DNA of 64,000 nt from Pseudotabrizicola sp. Its GTDB lineage: Bacteria > Pseudomonadota > Alphaproteobacteria > Rhodobacterales > Rhodobacteraceae. The notes beneath the pieces were generated by a model. It did not search any database and was not told the DNA's origin. It worked only from the letters and a program-made list of their open reading frames with translations. How positions within the stretch are numbered: the first letter of the stretch is position 1; every line of letters starts with the position of its first letter. A program made the position numbers and the translations under genes. The stretch is taken from assembly GCF_030656345.1 (NCBI RefSeq), contig NZ_JAUSNR010000007.1, positions 1 through 64,000 on the forward strand, read 5' to 3'. Positions 8,433 to 18,709 of this stretch are shown one piece after another.

Positions 8433-9593
8433 ATGCAGACGGGCACCCTCATTTCCGGCGCGGGCCATGCGGCTTTGATCCTCTGGGTGATTCTGGGGGA
8501 TTGGCTGTTTCAGCGCAAGGATGCGCCGCCGGTCGAGGTGGCGGAGGTGTCGTTGATTTCATCCGCCGAGTTTGATGCGATGGTGGCGGCGGCGCCTTCG
8601 ACGCCAACGCCTGCACCGCAGCCCGCGCCGGAGCCGCCTGCGGAAACCCCCGCGCCCGCGCCTGTGGTGGAAGCGCCGCCGCCGGTGGTGGCCGATCTGC
8701 CCGCGACCACACCTGCCCCTGCGCCGGAGCCGGTGCCGGAACCCGAACCTTTGCCGGAAAACAATGGTGTGGCCGATGCGCTGCCCTTGCCGGTGAACCC
8801 GGACCCGATCCCCGAAGTGCCGTTGCCCCCCACCGCCAGCCCGCGGCCCAAGCCGGCACCACGCGTGGCCCCGGTGCCGGTCGATGCGCCCGAACCTGCG
8901 GTGGAAGTGGCCGAAGCGCCTGTTGCGGCAGTGACGCCTGACCCGGTGCAAGAGCCCGAGGTGGTGGAGCCGGAAGAGCCTGAGGCCCAGCCGGAAGAGG
9001 CGGGCACCGTGCTGGAAACCGAGGCCAACCGCAATGATCCGGTGGTCGCCTCCGGCGCGCCGCCCAGCAGCCCGCGCCCGCGCGGCCGCCCGGTGCGCAG
9101 TGAGGCACCGCCGCTGGAAACCGCGCGGCCAACGCAGACGCCTACTCCGACCCCGACGCCTGCGCCCACGCCCGACACCAATGCCGATGCGGTGGCAGCG
9201 GCTTTGGCCGAGGCCATGGCCGCAGAAGATCCGGCCCCGACGGGCGGGGCCACCAACGCGCCGCAGGGACCGCCGATGACCAGCGGCGAGCGCGATGCGA
9301 TGCGGGTGGCGGTGCAGCAATGCTGGAACGTCGGCAGCCTGTCGTCGGATGCGCTGAACACTACGGTCGTGGTCTACGTCTCGGTGGCGCAGAACGGTGT
9401 GCCGGATGCGGGGTCAATCCGGATGGTCAGCGCGACCGGCGGGTCGGATGCCGGGGCGCGCGGCGCGTTTGAAGCCGCGCGGCGGGCGATTATCCGCTGT
9501 GGCGCGCGCGGATTTCCGCTGCCGCCCGAGAAATATGACCAGTGGCGCGAAATGGAACTTGTGTTCAACCCCGATGGAATGCGGATGCGATGA
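8433..9593 (+). CDS. tolA: TolA, energy-transducing protein with Pro/Ala/Glu-rich stalk
   Basis: TolA bridges the TolQR motor to TolB/Pal across the periplasm. It has 386 residues. An N-terminal span ([21 protein letters not shown]) is followed by about 230 residues rich in Pro, Ala and Glu (repeated PAPEP, PVPEPE). The C-terminal globular TolA/TonB domain comes last ([33 protein letters not shown]). The middle is extended and proline-rich, not the Lys/Ala-rich helix of E. coli TolA. This low-complexity stretch creates long spurious open frames on the opposite strand. Confidence 0.93.
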   Translation: MQTGTLISGAGHAALILWVILGDWLFQRKDAPPVEVAEVSLISSAEFDAMVAAAPSTPTPAPQPAPEPPAETPAPAPVVEAPPPVVADLPATTPAPAPEPVPEPEPLPENNGVADALPLPVNPDPIPEVPLPPTASPRPKPAPRVAPVPVDAPEPAVEVAEAPVAAVTPDPVQEPEVVEPEEPEAQPEEAGTVLETEANRNDPVVASGAPPSSPRPRGRPVRSEAPPLETARPTQTPTPTPTPAPTPDTNADAVAAALAEAMAAEDPAPTGGATNAPQGPPMTSGERDAMRVAVQQCWNVGSLSSDALNTTVVVYVSVAQNGVPDAGSIRMVSATGGSDAGARGAFEAARRAIIRCGARGFPLPPEKYDQWREMELVFNPDGMRMR

Positions 9594-9717
9594 CAGTCTT
9601 TGCGATCACGTTTGCGCCAATATACGCCGAAACGGAGCAATCCCTGTTCCTTTTCCCCCTGACCCCGGCGATGGCTGCGTTAAGCTGCCCGCAACAGACC
9701 GAGGACAACCCGAGGCC

Positions 9718-11073
9718 ATGATGACAGTAAATCCATTTACGATGACCGCCCCGATCTTTTTCTCCAGCCTGGCACTCGCCGTGATGGCGCTGTTCGGGGC
9801 CCAGAGCCCGGCGCAGGCGCAATCGGGGCCGCTCAGGATCGAGATCACCGAAGGCGTGATCGAACCGCTGCCCTTTGCCGTGCCTGATTTCGTCGATGAA
9901 GGCGGGGCCGGGGAATATGCCCGCAACGTCGCCCGGGTGATCGCCAGCGATCTGTCGGGCACCGGCCTGTTCCGCGAGATCCCGCGCGAGGCGCATATCG
10001 CGCGGGTCAGCAGCTTTGACAGCTCTATCGGCTATGAGGACTGGAAGGCGATCAACGCGCAGGCGGTGATCACCGGGGCGGTGACGGTGTCGGGCGACCG
10101 GATCGTGGTGAAGTTCCGGCTGTTTGACGTGTTTTCCGGCCAGCAACTGGGCGAGGGGCTGCAGTTTGCCGGCACCACCCAGACCTGGCGGCGCATGGCG
10201 CATAAGGTGGCCGATGCCGCCTACAGCCGGATCACCGGCGAGGGCGGGTATTTCGATACCCGCGTGGTGTTTGTCAGCGAATCCGGGCCAAAGAACCAGC
10301 GGCTGAAGCGGCTGGCGGTGATGGATTACGATGGCGCGAATGTGCAGTACCTGACCGACAGCAGTTCCATCGTGCTGGCCCCGCGCTTTTCGCCCACTGG
10401 CGACCGCATCCTTTATACCAGCTATCAGACCGGCTTTCCGCGCATCACGCTGATGGATGTGGGCAGTCTGCGCACGCAGACGCTGGCCGAGCAGCAAGGC
10501 ACGATGACCTTTGCACCGCGCTTTTCGCCCGATGGCGGACGTGTGGTGTTCAGCCTTGAACGCGGCGGCAACTCGGATCTGTATATGCTGACTCTTGGGT
10601 CGGGTAACCTGAGCCAGCTGACCAATGCGCCGTCGATTGAGACCGCGCCGAGTTTCAGCCCGGATGGCAGCCAGATCGTGTTTGAATCGGATCGGTCGGG
10701 CACCCAGCAGCTGTATATCATGCCTGCCGGTGGCGGTGAGGCGCGGCGGATTTCGGGCGGGCAGGGGCGCTACAGCACCCCGGTCTGGTCGCCCCGCGGC
10801 GACATGATCGCCTTTACCAAGCAGCATCAGGGCCGGTTCCACATCGGCGTGATGCGCACCAATGGTTCGGAAGAGCGGTTGCTGACCGCATCCTTCCTCG
10901 ACGAAGGCCCGACCTGGGCCCCGAATGGCCGGGTGATCATGTTCACCCGCGAAACCAGCGGGGCCGGCGGTGAGGCGGCGCTGTATTCGGTGGATATCTC
11001 GGGGCGCAACCTGCGCCAGATCCCGACACAAGGGGCGGCGTCTGACCCGGCGTGGTCGCCGCTGCTGCCCTGA
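9718..11073 (+). CDS. tolB: Tol-Pal system beta-propeller protein TolB
   Basis: Periplasmic TolB, 451 residues, cycles between Pal and TolA. I place the start at ATG 9718 ([12 protein letters not shown]), which gives a classical signal peptide ending AQA-QSG. Residues 40-170 form the alpha/beta domain ([19 protein letters not shown]). The six-bladed propeller follows, with repeated TolB/PD40 motifs: [64 protein letters not shown] and [14 protein letters not shown]. The gap after tolA is 124 bases. An open frame continues upstream but overlaps the end of tolA. Confidence 0.96.
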   Translation: MMTVNPFTMTAPIFFSSLALAVMALFGAQSPAQAQSGPLRIEITEGVIEPLPFAVPDFVDEGGAGEYARNVARVIASDLSGTGLFREIPREAHIARVSSFDSSIGYEDWKAINAQAVITGAVTVSGDRIVVKFRLFDVFSGQQLGEGLQFAGTTQTWRRMAHKVADAAYSRITGEGGYFDTRVVFVSESGPKNQRLKRLAVMDYDGANVQYLTDSSSIVLAPRFSPTGDRILYTSYQTGFPRITLMDVGSLRTQTLAEQQGTMTFAPRFSPDGGRVVFSLERGGNSDLYMLTLGSGNLSQLTNAPSIETAPSFSPDGSQIVFESDRSGTQQLYIMPAGGGEARRISGGQGRYSTPVWSPRGDMIAFTKQHQGRFHIGVMRTNGSEERLLTASFLDEGPTWAPNGRVIMFTRETSGAGGEAALYSVDISGRNLRQIPTQGAASDPAWSPLLP

Positions 11074-11156
11074 CCCATTTCGCCGCGCCCGATTCACAGG
11101 GCGCGGCACATCTGATAAGATCATGGCCAATCGCGCCAGAGAACAAAAGGAAACTG

Positions 11157-11696
11157 ATGATGTCGCTTCTTCCCAAGGCCCTTCTCCTTGTCGCTGCCTT
11201 TGGGCTGGCAGCCTGTAACAACCCCGACCGTTTCGGCGCCGGTGGTGCCGGTGGGGGTGCGGGCGGTGCCGGTGGCGCGGGTGGCGGCTTTGTCGACACC
11301 ACAGGTCTGGGTGACCCGAATGATCCGCGCTCGATCGCCTATTTCAACCAGCGCGTCGGTGACCGGGTGCTGTTCCCGGTGGACCAGCACACGCTGACCG
11401 ATCAGGGCCGTCAGGTGCTGTCGGGGCAGGCGCAATGGCTGATGACGAATGCGTCTTACGCCGTGATCATCGAAGGCCACGCCGATGAGCAGGGCACGCG
11501 CGAATACAACCTTTCGCTGGGTGCCCGCCGGGCGGCTGCGGTGCAGAACTACCTGATTTCGCAGGGCGTGCCTGCTGGCCGGATGCGGACGGTAAGCTAT
11601 GGCAAAGAGCGCCCGATCGAGGTCTGCTCGACCGAGGCGTGCTATTCGCAGAACCGCCGCTCGGTGACGGTTCTGTCGATGGGCGCGGGGATGTAA
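11157..11696 (+). CDS. pal: peptidoglycan-associated lipoprotein Pal
   Basis: Pal anchors the outer membrane to peptidoglycan and is the cargo of the Tol motor. The 179-residue protein starts at ATG 11157 behind AAAAGGAAAC. Its lipoprotein signal has the lipobox LAAC with Cys20 as the lipid attachment site. A Gly-rich spacer (AGGAGGGAGGAGGAGGG) follows, then an OmpA-like domain with VLFPVDQHTL, EGHADEQGTREYNLSLGARRA and RMRTVSYGKERP. The Asp and Arg that bind diaminopimelate are present in that motif. The four-base gap to cpoB indicates co-transcription. Confidence 0.97.
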   Translation: MMSLLPKALLLVAAFGLAACNNPDRFGAGGAGGGAGGAGGAGGGFVDTTGLGDPNDPRSIAYFNQRVGDRVLFPVDQHTLTDQGRQVLSGQAQWLMTNASYAVIIEGHADEQGTREYNLSLGARRAAAVQNYLISQGVPAGRMRTVSYGKERPIEVCSTEACYSQNRRSVTVLSMGAGM

Positions 11697-11700
11697 TCGG

Positions 11701-12561
11701 ATGCTGCGTGCTGCCTTGATTGCGCTGGTGATGACGGGGGGGCCTGCGTTCGCGCAGGCCAACACCCAGACGCTGGCTGATATACGGGCCGAGCTTGGGT
11801 CCTTGTCGGCGGAGTTCAACCGGCTGAAGGGAGAACTGGTGCAGACCGGGGCCTCTGGCGGCGCACTGGCCGGCGGGTCGGCGTTGCAGCGGATGGACAC
11901 TATGGAGTCTGAGCTGTCCCGTCTGACCGCGCGGGCCGAAGAGATTGAGCTGCGGCTGAACCGGGTGGTCAGCGATGGCACCAACCGGATCGGCGATCTG
12001 GAGTTCCGGCTGTGCGAAGTGACGCCGGGCTGTGACATCGCATCGGTCGGCAGCACGCCGACTTTGGGCGGCGATACCGGTGGTGGCATGGGTGGCGGGG
12101 CTGCGGCCCCGGCGCAGTCGCCCAATGCGGTGGTGATTGAGGAACCAACAGCGCCGTTTTCGGGCGGGGCAGAGCTGGCGATTGGCGAGCAGGCGGATTT
12201 TGACCGGGCCCGGGCGGTGCTCGGTCAGGGTGACTTTCGCACCGCCGCGGACCTCTTTGCGACCTTTGCCCAATCCTATCCTGGCTCGCCGTTAAGCCAG
12301 GAGGCGCAGTTCAGCCGGGGCGAGGCGCTGGTGCAGCTGGGGGAAACCTCGAATGCGGCGCGGGCTTACCTCGAGTCGTTTTCAGTGAACCCCGACGGGC
12401 TGTTTGCGGCTGACAGCCTGCTGAAGCTGGGCGAACAGCTGGGCGTTCTGGGCCAGACGCCCGAGGCTTGCGTGACGCTGGCCGAGGTGGGCGTGCGCTA
12501 CCCTGCCAGCATGGCCGCGACGCAGGCACAGGTGGCAATGCAAGGGTTTCAATGCCAGTGA
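11701..12561 (+). CDS. cpoB: Tol-Pal-associated protein CpoB (YbgF)
   Basis: CpoB, 286 residues, coordinates peptidoglycan synthesis with outer-membrane constriction. It has a signal peptide (MLRAALIALVMTGGPAFA), a coiled-coil segment (residues 25-100: LADIRAELGSLSAEFNRLK, MDTMESELSRLTARAEEIELRL), a Gly-rich linker, and a C-terminal TPR region beginning ADFDRARAVLGQGDFRTAADLF. Two cysteines in LCEVTPGCD may form a disulfide. The stop overlaps the tilS start by 10 bases. Confidence 0.94.
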   Translation: MLRAALIALVMTGGPAFAQANTQTLADIRAELGSLSAEFNRLKGELVQTGASGGALAGGSALQRMDTMESELSRLTARAEEIELRLNRVVSDGTNRIGDLEFRLCEVTPGCDIASVGSTPTLGGDTGGGMGGGAAAPAQSPNAVVIEEPTAPFSGGAELAIGEQADFDRARAVLGQGDFRTAADLFATFAQSYPGSPLSQEAQFSRGEALVQLGETSNAARAYLESFSVNPDGLFAADSLLKLGEQLGVLGQTPEACVTLAEVGVRYPASMAATQAQVAMQGFQCQ

Positions 12562-13832
12562 GCGCCGCGGACCGGCCCTTGGGTGATGCTGATCTGCCCG
12601 ACCCTGAGTTGCCAGACCCTGAGTTGATTGAAAGCGCCCGTCGGGCGCTTTCATCGATTCCGGGGCAGGGCTGTGTGGGGCTGGCGGTGTCGGGCGGCGG
12701 CGATTCGATGGCGATGCTGCATCTGATGGCGGGGGTGGCGCAGCGGCCACTGGCGGTGGCGACGGTGGATCATGGCTTGCGGGCGGCGTCGGGCGCCGAG
12801 GCTGCGGGCGTGGCGCAGGTGTGCGCCGGGCTGGGGCTGCCGCATGAGGTGCTGCACTGGCAGCACGGGCCGGTGGCGGGCAACCTGATGGATGCGGCGC
12901 GGCGGGCACGCTACGGCCTGCTGGCCGGGTGGGCGGCGGCGCGCGGGATTGACACGGTGCTGGTCGCGCATACGGCGGATGATCAGGCGGAAACCCTGTT
13001 CTTGGGGCTGGCGCGGGCGGCGGGTTTGGACGGCTTGTCTGGCATGCGGCCCCGGTGGCAGCAGGGCGGCGTGTGGTTTCAGCGGCCCTTGCTGGGGGTG
13101 ACGCGGGCGGCGCTGCGGGGCTTTGTGCAGGGCCGGGGACTGTGGTTTGTCGATGATCCCAGCAATGAGGATGCGGGCTTTGACCGGGTAAAGATGCGCC
13201 GGGCGCTGGCAGGGTTGTCTGAGGTGGGGATCACCGCCGAGGGGCTGGCAAATGTGGCGCGCAATCTGGCGGCGGTGCAGGGTGATTTGCGCGCGATGGT
13301 GGCCGAGGCGGCGGCGCGGCTGGTGGTGGAGCAGGCGGGAGCACTGCGGATCGACCGCGCGGGCTTTGCCGCTCTGCCGGGAGAGCTGGCACGGCGGTTG
13401 ATGCAGGCCGGGCTGATGTGGCTGTCGGGGGCGGCGTATCCGCCGCGCGCCGACGCGCTGGCGCGGATGGTGCAGGCGATGGCGGAGGGGCGGGCGGCGA
13501 CGCTTTGGGGCTGCCGGCTAGTGCCGGGTGCGGGCAGTGCGCTGCTGGTGCGCGAGCCGCGCCATCTGGGGCGGCAGGTGGCTTTGGGCGACGTGTGGGA
13601 CGGGCGCTGGCGGGTGACGGGACCGGGAGACGGCACAGTGCGGGCGGTGGGACCGGAAGGTCTGGCCCAGCTGCCGGACTGGCGCGCGGCGGGGATTTCG
13701 CGGGCGGCGGCGCTGGTCACACCGGGGGTCTGGCAGGGGGCGCGGCTTGTCGCCGCCCCGATCTTAACCCCGGATGACGACTTTACTGCGACATCGACGG
13801 CAGGTTTCGGCTTATTCCTGTTATCGCATTGA
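12552..13832 (+). CDS. tilS: tRNA(Ile)-lysidine synthetase TilS
   Basis: TilS converts the wobble cytidine of tRNA-Ile(CAU) to lysidine, which switches both codon reading and charging to isoleucine; it is essential. The protein has 426 residues starting at ATG 12552, which overlaps the end of cpoB. The PP-loop ATPase motif SGGGDSM is at residues 47-53, followed by TVDHGLR, AHTADDQAETLFLGLARAAGLDGLSGM and RPLL. Residues 16-25 contain a perfect PDPEL duplication, a harmless-looking N-terminal oddity. The gene commonly sits between tol-pal and ftsH in this group. Confidence 0.93.
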   Translation: MPVSAADRPLGDADLPDPELPDPELIESARRALSSIPGQGCVGLAVSGGGDSMAMLHLMAGVAQRPLAVATVDHGLRAASGAEAAGVAQVCAGLGLPHEVLHWQHGPVAGNLMDAARRARYGLLAGWAAARGIDTVLVAHTADDQAETLFLGLARAAGLDGLSGMRPRWQQGGVWFQRPLLGVTRAALRGFVQGRGLWFVDDPSNEDAGFDRVKMRRALAGLSEVGITAEGLANVARNLAAVQGDLRAMVAEAAARLVVEQAGALRIDRAGFAALPGELARRLMQAGLMWLSGAAYPPRADALARMVQAMAEGRAATLWGCRLVPGAGSALLVREPRHLGRQVALGDVWDGRWRVTGPGDGTVRAVGPEGLAQLPDWRAAGISRAAALVTPGVWQGARLVAAPILTPDDDFTATSTAGFGLFLLSH

Positions 13833-13867
13833 ACCCAGCGCGGTTCTGTCTATCTTAGAGGGCAAGA

Positions 13868-13891
13868 CCGCCGCCCCGTTCCGGGCGGCGG
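13868..13891 (+). other. GC-rich hairpin in the ftsH leader
   Basis: CCGCCGCCC (13868-13876) and GGGCGGCGG (13883-13891) form a perfect 9-bp stem with a 6-base loop, ending 19 bases before the ftsH GTG start. No T run follows, so it is a poor intrinsic terminator. A role as a translation-control or RNA-processing structure upstream of ftsH is inference. Confidence 0.5.
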
Positions 13892-13910
13892 ACATGTGGG
13901 GAGATGCCTC

Positions 13911-15818
13911 GTGGGCAATGCACGAAATATCGCATTCTGGGTCGTATTGTTTTTTCTGATCCTTGCGCTGTTCAATCTGTTTGGCGGCAACCAGACCACC
14001 ACTTCCTCGCGCCAGATTTCCTATTCGGAATTTGTGCAGCGTGTGGATGCGGGTCAGGTTTCCAGTGTGGTGATTGATGGTGAACGGCTGCAGGTGCGCG
14101 GCAGTGACGGCAATACCTATGGTGCCATCGTGCCGCAGGGCACCGATGTGACCGACCGGCTGGTCGCCGCCGGTGTGGAGGTGCGGGCCGAGGCGCAGCA
14201 GCAATCGGGCTTTGTCTCGATCCTGATGACCTTCCTGCCGTTCCTGCTGCTGATCGGCGTCTGGATCTTCTTCATGAACCGGATGCAGGGCGGCGGCAAA
14301 GGCGGGGCGATGGGCTTTGGCAAATCGCGCGCCAAACTGCTGACCGAAAAGCATGGCCGGGTGACGTTCGACGACGTGGCCGGGATTGATGAAGCCAAGG
14401 AAGAGCTTGAGGAAATCGTGGAATTTCTGCGCAACCCGCAGAAGTTCAGCCGCCTTGGCGGCAAGATCCCCAAAGGGGCGCTGCTGGTTGGCCCGCCCGG
14501 TACGGGTAAAACCCTGCTGGCCCGTGCCATTGCCGGTGAGGCGGGGGTGCCGTTCTTCACCATCTCGGGCTCTGACTTTGTGGAGATGTTCGTAGGCGTC
14601 GGTGCATCCCGTGTGCGCGACATGTTCGAGCAGGCGAAAAAGAACGCGCCCTGCATCGTGTTCATCGACGAGATTGACGCCGTGGGCCGTGCCCGGGGCG
14701 TGGGCATCGGCGGCGGCAATGACGAACGCGAACAGACGCTGAACCAGCTGCTGGTCGAGATGGACGGGTTTGAGGCGAATGAGGGTGTGATCATCGTCGC
14801 CGCCACCAACCGTAAGGATGTTCTGGACCCCGCACTGCTGCGCCCGGGCCGGTTTGACCGCCAGATCCACGTGCCGAACCCAGATATCAAGGGCCGGGAA
14901 AAGATCCTTGGCGTCCATGCCCGCAAGGTGCCTTTGGGCCCGGATGTTGACCTGCGCACGATTGCGCGCGGCACGCCCGGATTTTCGGGGGCCGATCTGA
15001 TGAACCTTGTGAACGAGGCCGCGCTGATGGCCGCGCGCGTGGGCCGTCGCTTTGTCGCGATGGACGATTTCGAGAACGCGAAAGACAAGGTGATGATGGG
15101 GGCCGAGCGCCGGTCGATGGTGCTGACGCAGGACCAGAAGGAAATGACCGCGTACCATGAGGCTGGCCACGCCGTTGTGGGCATGGCGCTGCCGAAGTGT
15201 GACCCGGTCTACAAGGCGACGATCATCCCGCGTGGCGGTGCGCTTGGCATGGTGATGAGCCTGCCGGAAATGGACCGTCTGAACTGGCACCGCGACCAGT
15301 GCGAACAGCGCATCGCGATGACCATGGCCGGCAAGGCCGCCGAGATCATCAAATGGGGTGAGGATTCGGTGTCGAACGGGCCGTCGGGCGACATTCAGCA
15401 AGCCAGCGCGCTGGCGCGTGCGATGGTGCTGCGCTGGGGCATGTCGGATGTGGTCGGCAACATCGACTATGCCGAAGCGGCAGAGGGCTATTCCGGCAAT
15501 ACCGGCGGCTTCTCGGTTTCGGCCGAGACCAAGCGGCTGATCGAGCAGGAAGTGAAACGCCTGATTGACGAAGGCTATGACACCGCGCGCCGTATTCTGC
15601 TGGAAAAGAACACGGAGTTCGAGCGTCTGGCGCAGGGCCTGCTGGAATATGAAACGCTGACCGGCGACGAGATCAAGAAGGTCGTTCAGGGCGAAAAGCT
15701 GGGCGGCGATGATGATGCCGACAAACCGGCCTCGGGGGGCGGGCTGGCCTCTATCCCGTCGATCCCGAAGCTGAAGCCGAAAGCCCCGGGCGGGTTGGAG
15801 CCGGAGCCGACGGCCTGA
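13911..15818 (+). CDS. ftsH: ATP-dependent zinc metalloprotease FtsH
   Basis: FtsH is the membrane-bound AAA+ protease that degrades damaged membrane proteins and regulators. I choose GTG 13911 ([12 protein letters not shown]), with GGGGAG seven bases upstream; an in-frame ATG at 13896 would place the start inside a leader region next to a strong hairpin. This gives 635 residues. Two spans flank a periplasmic domain (about 5-23 and 100-120). Walker A GPPGTGKT is at 194-201, Walker B is in [13 protein letters not shown], and the SRH is in [21 protein letters not shown]. The zinc site HEAGH is at 416-420. It is followed by a strong terminator. Confidence 0.97.
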   Translation: MGNARNIAFWVVLFFLILALFNLFGGNQTTTSSRQISYSEFVQRVDAGQVSSVVIDGERLQVRGSDGNTYGAIVPQGTDVTDRLVAAGVEVRAEAQQQSGFVSILMTFLPFLLLIGVWIFFMNRMQGGGKGGAMGFGKSRAKLLTEKHGRVTFDDVAGIDEAKEELEEIVEFLRNPQKFSRLGGKIPKGALLVGPPGTGKTLLARAIAGEAGVPFFTISGSDFVEMFVGVGASRVRDMFEQAKKNAPCIVFIDEIDAVGRARGVGIGGGNDEREQTLNQLLVEMDGFEANEGVIIVAATNRKDVLDPALLRPGRFDRQIHVPNPDIKGREKILGVHARKVPLGPDVDLRTIARGTPGFSGADLMNLVNEAALMAARVGRRFVAMDDFENAKDKVMMGAERRSMVLTQDQKEMTAYHEAGHAVVGMALPKCDPVYKATIIPRGGALGMVMSLPEMDRLNWHRDQCEQRIAMTMAGKAAEIIKWGEDSVSNGPSGDIQQASALARAMVLRWGMSDVVGNIDYAEAAEGYSGNTGGFSVSAETKRLIEQEVKRLIDEGYDTARRILLEKNTEFERLAQGLLEYETLTGDEIKKVVQGEKLGGDDDADKPASGGGLASIPSIPKLKPKAPGGLEPEPTA

Positions 15819-15837
15819 GATCGTTACTCTGATCTGA

Positions 15838-15874
15838 CCCCCGGAGCCTGCGAAGGGTCCGGGGGTTTTTCTTT
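15838..15874 (+). terminator. rho-independent terminator after ftsH
   Basis: CCCCGGA (15839-15845) pairs with TCCGGGG (15858-15864), and the stem is followed by GTTTTTCTTT. It ends the tol-pal-tilS-ftsH transcription unit 20 bases after the ftsH stop. Confidence 0.85.
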
Positions 15875-15898
15875 GTCTAACATGCGTGAGGGTCCGCG

Positions 15899-16498
15899 AT
15901 GCCAGCTTTGAAACCGACCGGATTTGTGGGCCGGATCACATGGTTGGGCGTGGTGCCTGACCGCGACCGGCAGCTTGAGGCGGAGCCGGTGCAGCAGCTG
16001 CAGGCCAGTTTCGATGGCCCGGCGGGTGAGGCGCATGGCGGGCTGACGCGGCCCGCCTGCAGCCGGGTCAAGGCGCAGTACCCGCGTGACACGGTCATCC
16101 GCAACACCCGGCAGTTTTCCCTGCTGGGAGCCGAAGATCTGGCCGAGATTGCGCAGCGCATGGGGCTGGACACGCTGGACCCCGCGCTGGTGGGGGCGAC
16201 GATGGTGATAGAGGGGCTGCCGGATTTCACCCATCTGCCGCCATCGTCCCGGTTGCAGGGCGAGAATGGGGCGACGTTGGTGGTGGATATGGAAAACCGC
16301 CCCTGCGTGCTGCCCGGCAAGCCGATCAACGCGGTGCATCCCGGGTTCGGGGCCAGGTTCAAGGCGGCGGCCAAGGGCCGGCGCGGCGTGACGGCCTGGG
16401 TCGAGCGCGAGGGGGTGTTCAGTCTGGGGGAGGCTGTGACCCTGCATATCCCCGATCAGCCGGTCTGGGCGCATTTGAAACAGGCCCGGCGCGACTAG
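15899..16498 (+). CDS. MOSC domain-containing protein
   Basis: A 199-residue protein of the MOSC type, the fold of the molybdenum-cofactor sulfurase C-terminal domain. Visible landmarks are GFVGRITWLGVVPDRD at the N-terminus, GPAGEAHGGLTRPACSRVKAQYPRDT and NTRQFSLLGAEDLAEIA. The segment ENRPCVLPGKPI holds the conserved Cys expected to carry a persulfide or bind cofactor. The family is linked to sulfur transfer to metal clusters, but the substrate of this stand-alone protein is unknown. It starts just after the ftsH terminator, so it has its own promoter. Confidence 0.88.
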   Translation: MPALKPTGFVGRITWLGVVPDRDRQLEAEPVQQLQASFDGPAGEAHGGLTRPACSRVKAQYPRDTVIRNTRQFSLLGAEDLAEIAQRMGLDTLDPALVGATMVIEGLPDFTHLPPSSRLQGENGATLVVDMENRPCVLPGKPINAVHPGFGARFKAAAKGRRGVTAWVEREGVFSLGEAVTLHIPDQPVWAHLKQARRD

Positions 16499-16626
16499 GC
16501 GCGCGGCACGTTTGCGCCGATTTTTGCGGGTGACAGGTCGGAAATGCCTGTGTAACGGGCGGACAGGCGGCTAACACTGGGGGCAAGCGCCGCCAAAAGG
16601 CGCATCCTTGCCGTTGGGAGAGAGAC

Positions 16627-18303
16627 ATGGCCTTGGGTTCCGACATCGAAATCGCCCGCGCGGTGAAGAAACTGCCGATTCAGGCGATTGGCGCGCGGCT
16701 GGGGATACCGGAGGCGGATTTGCTGCCCTATGGCCATGACAAGGCCAAGGTGGGCCAAGGCTTTATCGCGGGCCTGCAGGGCCGCCCCGATGGCAAGCTG
16801 ATTCTGGTCACCGCGATCAACCCCACCCCGGCGGGGGAGGGCAAGACCACCACCACGGTGGGTCTGGGTGACGGGCTGAACCGGATTGGCAAGCGCGCAG
16901 TGGTGTGCATCCGTGAGGCCAGCCTTGGCCCGAACTTCGGCATGAAGGGCGGGGCGGCGGGCGGCGGGATGGCGCAGGTGGTGCCGATGGAAGAAATGAA
17001 CCTGCATTTCACCGGCGATTTCCACGCGATCACATCGGCCCATAATCTGCTGGCGGCGATGATCGACAACCATATCTACTGGGGCAATGCGCTGGACATC
17101 GACGCGCGCCGGATTGTCTGGCGCCGGGTGATGGACATGAACGACCGGGCGCTGCGCGATGTGGTCACCAGCCTTGGCGGCGTGTCGAACGGCTTTCCGC
17201 GCCAGACCGGGTTTGACATCACGGTCGCGTCCGAGGTGATGGCCATCCTGTGCCTTGCCCGCGATCTGGCTGATCTTGAACAGCGGCTGGGCGATATCGT
17301 GGTGGCCTATACGCGGGCGAAGGTGCCGGTGACGTGCCGGGATATCAAGGCCGATGGCGCGATGACCGTTTTGCTGAAGGATGCGATGCAGCCGAACCTT
17401 GTGCAGACGCTGGAGAACAACCCGGCCTTTGTGCATGGCGGGCCGTTCGCCAATATCGCCCACGGCTGCAATTCGGTGATTGCCACCACCACGGCGTTGA
17501 AGCTGGGCGAGTATGTGGTGACCGAGGCCGGGTTCGGCGCTGACCTTGGGGCCGAGAAGTTCTTTGATATCAAGTGCCGCAAGGCGGGGCTGAAGCCTGC
17601 GGCGGCGGTGATTGTGGCCACGGTGCGGGCGATGAAGATGAACGGCGGCGTGGCCAAGGCGGACCTTGGCACCGAGAACGTCGGGGCAGTGCGGGCGGGC
17701 TGCCCCAACCTTGGCCGCCACATCGGCAATGTGCAAGGCTTTGGCGTGCCGGTGGTGGTGGCGATCAACCACTTCACCACCGATACGCCCGCCGAGGTGC
17801 AGGCGGTGAAGGACTATGTGGCCGGGCTGGGGGCCGAGGCGATCTTGTGCAAGCACTGGGCACAAGGCTCTGCCGGGATTGAGGATCTGGCGCGCAAGGT
17901 GGTGGAACTCGCCGAAAGTGGTGTGGCCGATTTCGCGCCGCTCTATCCCGATGCGATGGGGCTGTTTGACAAGATCGAAACCGTGGCGCGGCGGATCTAT
18001 CATGCCGAAGGGGTGGTGGCTGATGCCGGGGTGCGCGATCAGCTGAAGGTCTGGGAAGATGCGGGCCATGGGCATTTGCCGGTGTGCATCGCCAAGACCC
18101 AGTACAGCTTTACCACCGACCCCACGGTGCGCGGTGCGCCGGTCGGGCACAGCATTCCGCTGCGCGAGGTGCGGTTGTCGGCGGGGGCGGGTTTTGTGGT
18201 GGCAATCTGCGGCGAGATCATGACGATGCCCGGCCTGCCGCGCGTGCCATCGGCCGAGGTGATCCGGCTGAACGCGGATGGCGATGTCGAAGGGCTGTTC
18301 TGA
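16627..18303 (+). CDS. fhs: formate-tetrahydrofolate ligase
   Basis: This enzyme makes 10-formyl-tetrahydrofolate from formate, ATP and THF in the cytoplasm. The 558-residue protein has the standard length. Landmarks are [23 protein letters not shown] (the ATP-binding loop), [42 protein letters not shown] and [19 protein letters not shown]. The ribosome site GGGAGAGAG sits just before ATG 16627. It opens a one-carbon block with a chorismate mutase-like gene and folD; together Fhs and FolD interconvert formate and methylene-THF. In this group that route is associated with C1 metabolism and methyl-group oxidation, for example sarcosine demethylation. Confidence 0.97.
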   Translation: MALGSDIEIARAVKKLPIQAIGARLGIPEADLLPYGHDKAKVGQGFIAGLQGRPDGKLILVTAINPTPAGEGKTTTTVGLGDGLNRIGKRAVVCIREASLGPNFGMKGGAAGGGMAQVVPMEEMNLHFTGDFHAITSAHNLLAAMIDNHIYWGNALDIDARRIVWRRVMDMNDRALRDVVTSLGGVSNGFPRQTGFDITVASEVMAILCLARDLADLEQRLGDIVVAYTRAKVPVTCRDIKADGAMTVLLKDAMQPNLVQTLENNPAFVHGGPFANIAHGCNSVIATTTALKLGEYVVTEAGFGADLGAEKFFDIKCRKAGLKPAAAVIVATVRAMKMNGGVAKADLGTENVGAVRAGCPNLGRHIGNVQGFGVPVVVAINHFTTDTPAEVQAVKDYVAGLGAEAILCKHWAQGSAGIEDLARKVVELAESGVADFAPLYPDAMGLFDKIETVARRIYHAEGVVADAGVRDQLKVWEDAGHGHLPVCIAKTQYSFTTDPTVRGAPVGHSIPLREVRLSAGAGFVVAICGEIMTMPGLPRVPSAEVIRLNADGDVEGLF

Positions 18304-18393
18304 GCGCGCCTTGAGGCAAAACCCCGCGTTGCCCTTTGGGGGCCCGCGCTTTATGTCGGAGCCATCTGGCTGATCTGAACGGGACACCTTGCG

Positions 18394-18708
18394 ATGCGCA
18401 CACCTGCCGAATGTGAAACCATGGTCCATATAAGGGCCGAGATTGACCGGCTGGATGACGATCTCGTCCGGCTGCTGGCGGAACGCGCGGGCTATATCGA
18501 CCGCGCCGCCGAGATCAAGGCCGAGGTGGATCTGCCCGCGCGGATCGGGTCACGGGTCGAAGAGGTGGTGGCCAACGTGCGCCGCCACGCGATGACCTAT
18601 GGTCTGCCGCCCGAGCTTGTGGAAAAGCTGTGGCGGCGGCTGATTGACTGGTCCATCGCGCGTGAGGAAAACCGCCTTGGCCCGGATTCGATGCGAAAGG
18701 AAGACTGA
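18394..18708 (+). CDS. chorismate mutase (AroQ class)
   Basis: A 104-residue all-helical protein with the AroQ pattern: [31 protein letters not shown], then [13 protein letters not shown] and [18 protein letters not shown]. The Arg and Lys positions that hold chorismate (the first-helix Arg, R and K of ERAGY...AEIKA) are retained. It would convert chorismate to prephenate for Phe/Tyr synthesis. The same fold also includes isochorismate-pyruvate lyases, so the exact substrate is less sure than the fold. It lies between fhs and folD, one base from folD, and is likely co-transcribed with them. Confidence 0.85.
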   Translation: MRTPAECETMVHIRAEIDRLDDDLVRLLAERAGYIDRAAEIKAEVDLPARIGSRVEEVVANVRRHAMTYGLPPELVEKLWRRLIDWSIAREENRLGPDSMRKED

Positions 18709-18709
18709 G

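Noticed and set aside
8510..9361. Minus-strand open frame of 283 codons opposite tolA.
   Set aside because: Low-complexity Gly/Ser/Thr product created by the Pro/Ala/Glu-coding repeats of tolA.
9565..11130. Minus-strand open frame of 521 codons opposite tolB.
   Set aside because: Exact antisense of tolB, with Arg/His/Gln-rich composition typical of out-of-frame GC-rich DNA and no family similarity.
13896..13910. ATG start of ftsH five codons earlier.
   Set aside because: The ribosome site GGGGAG fits GTG 13911 and the N-terminus of FtsH homologues begins MGNARN.
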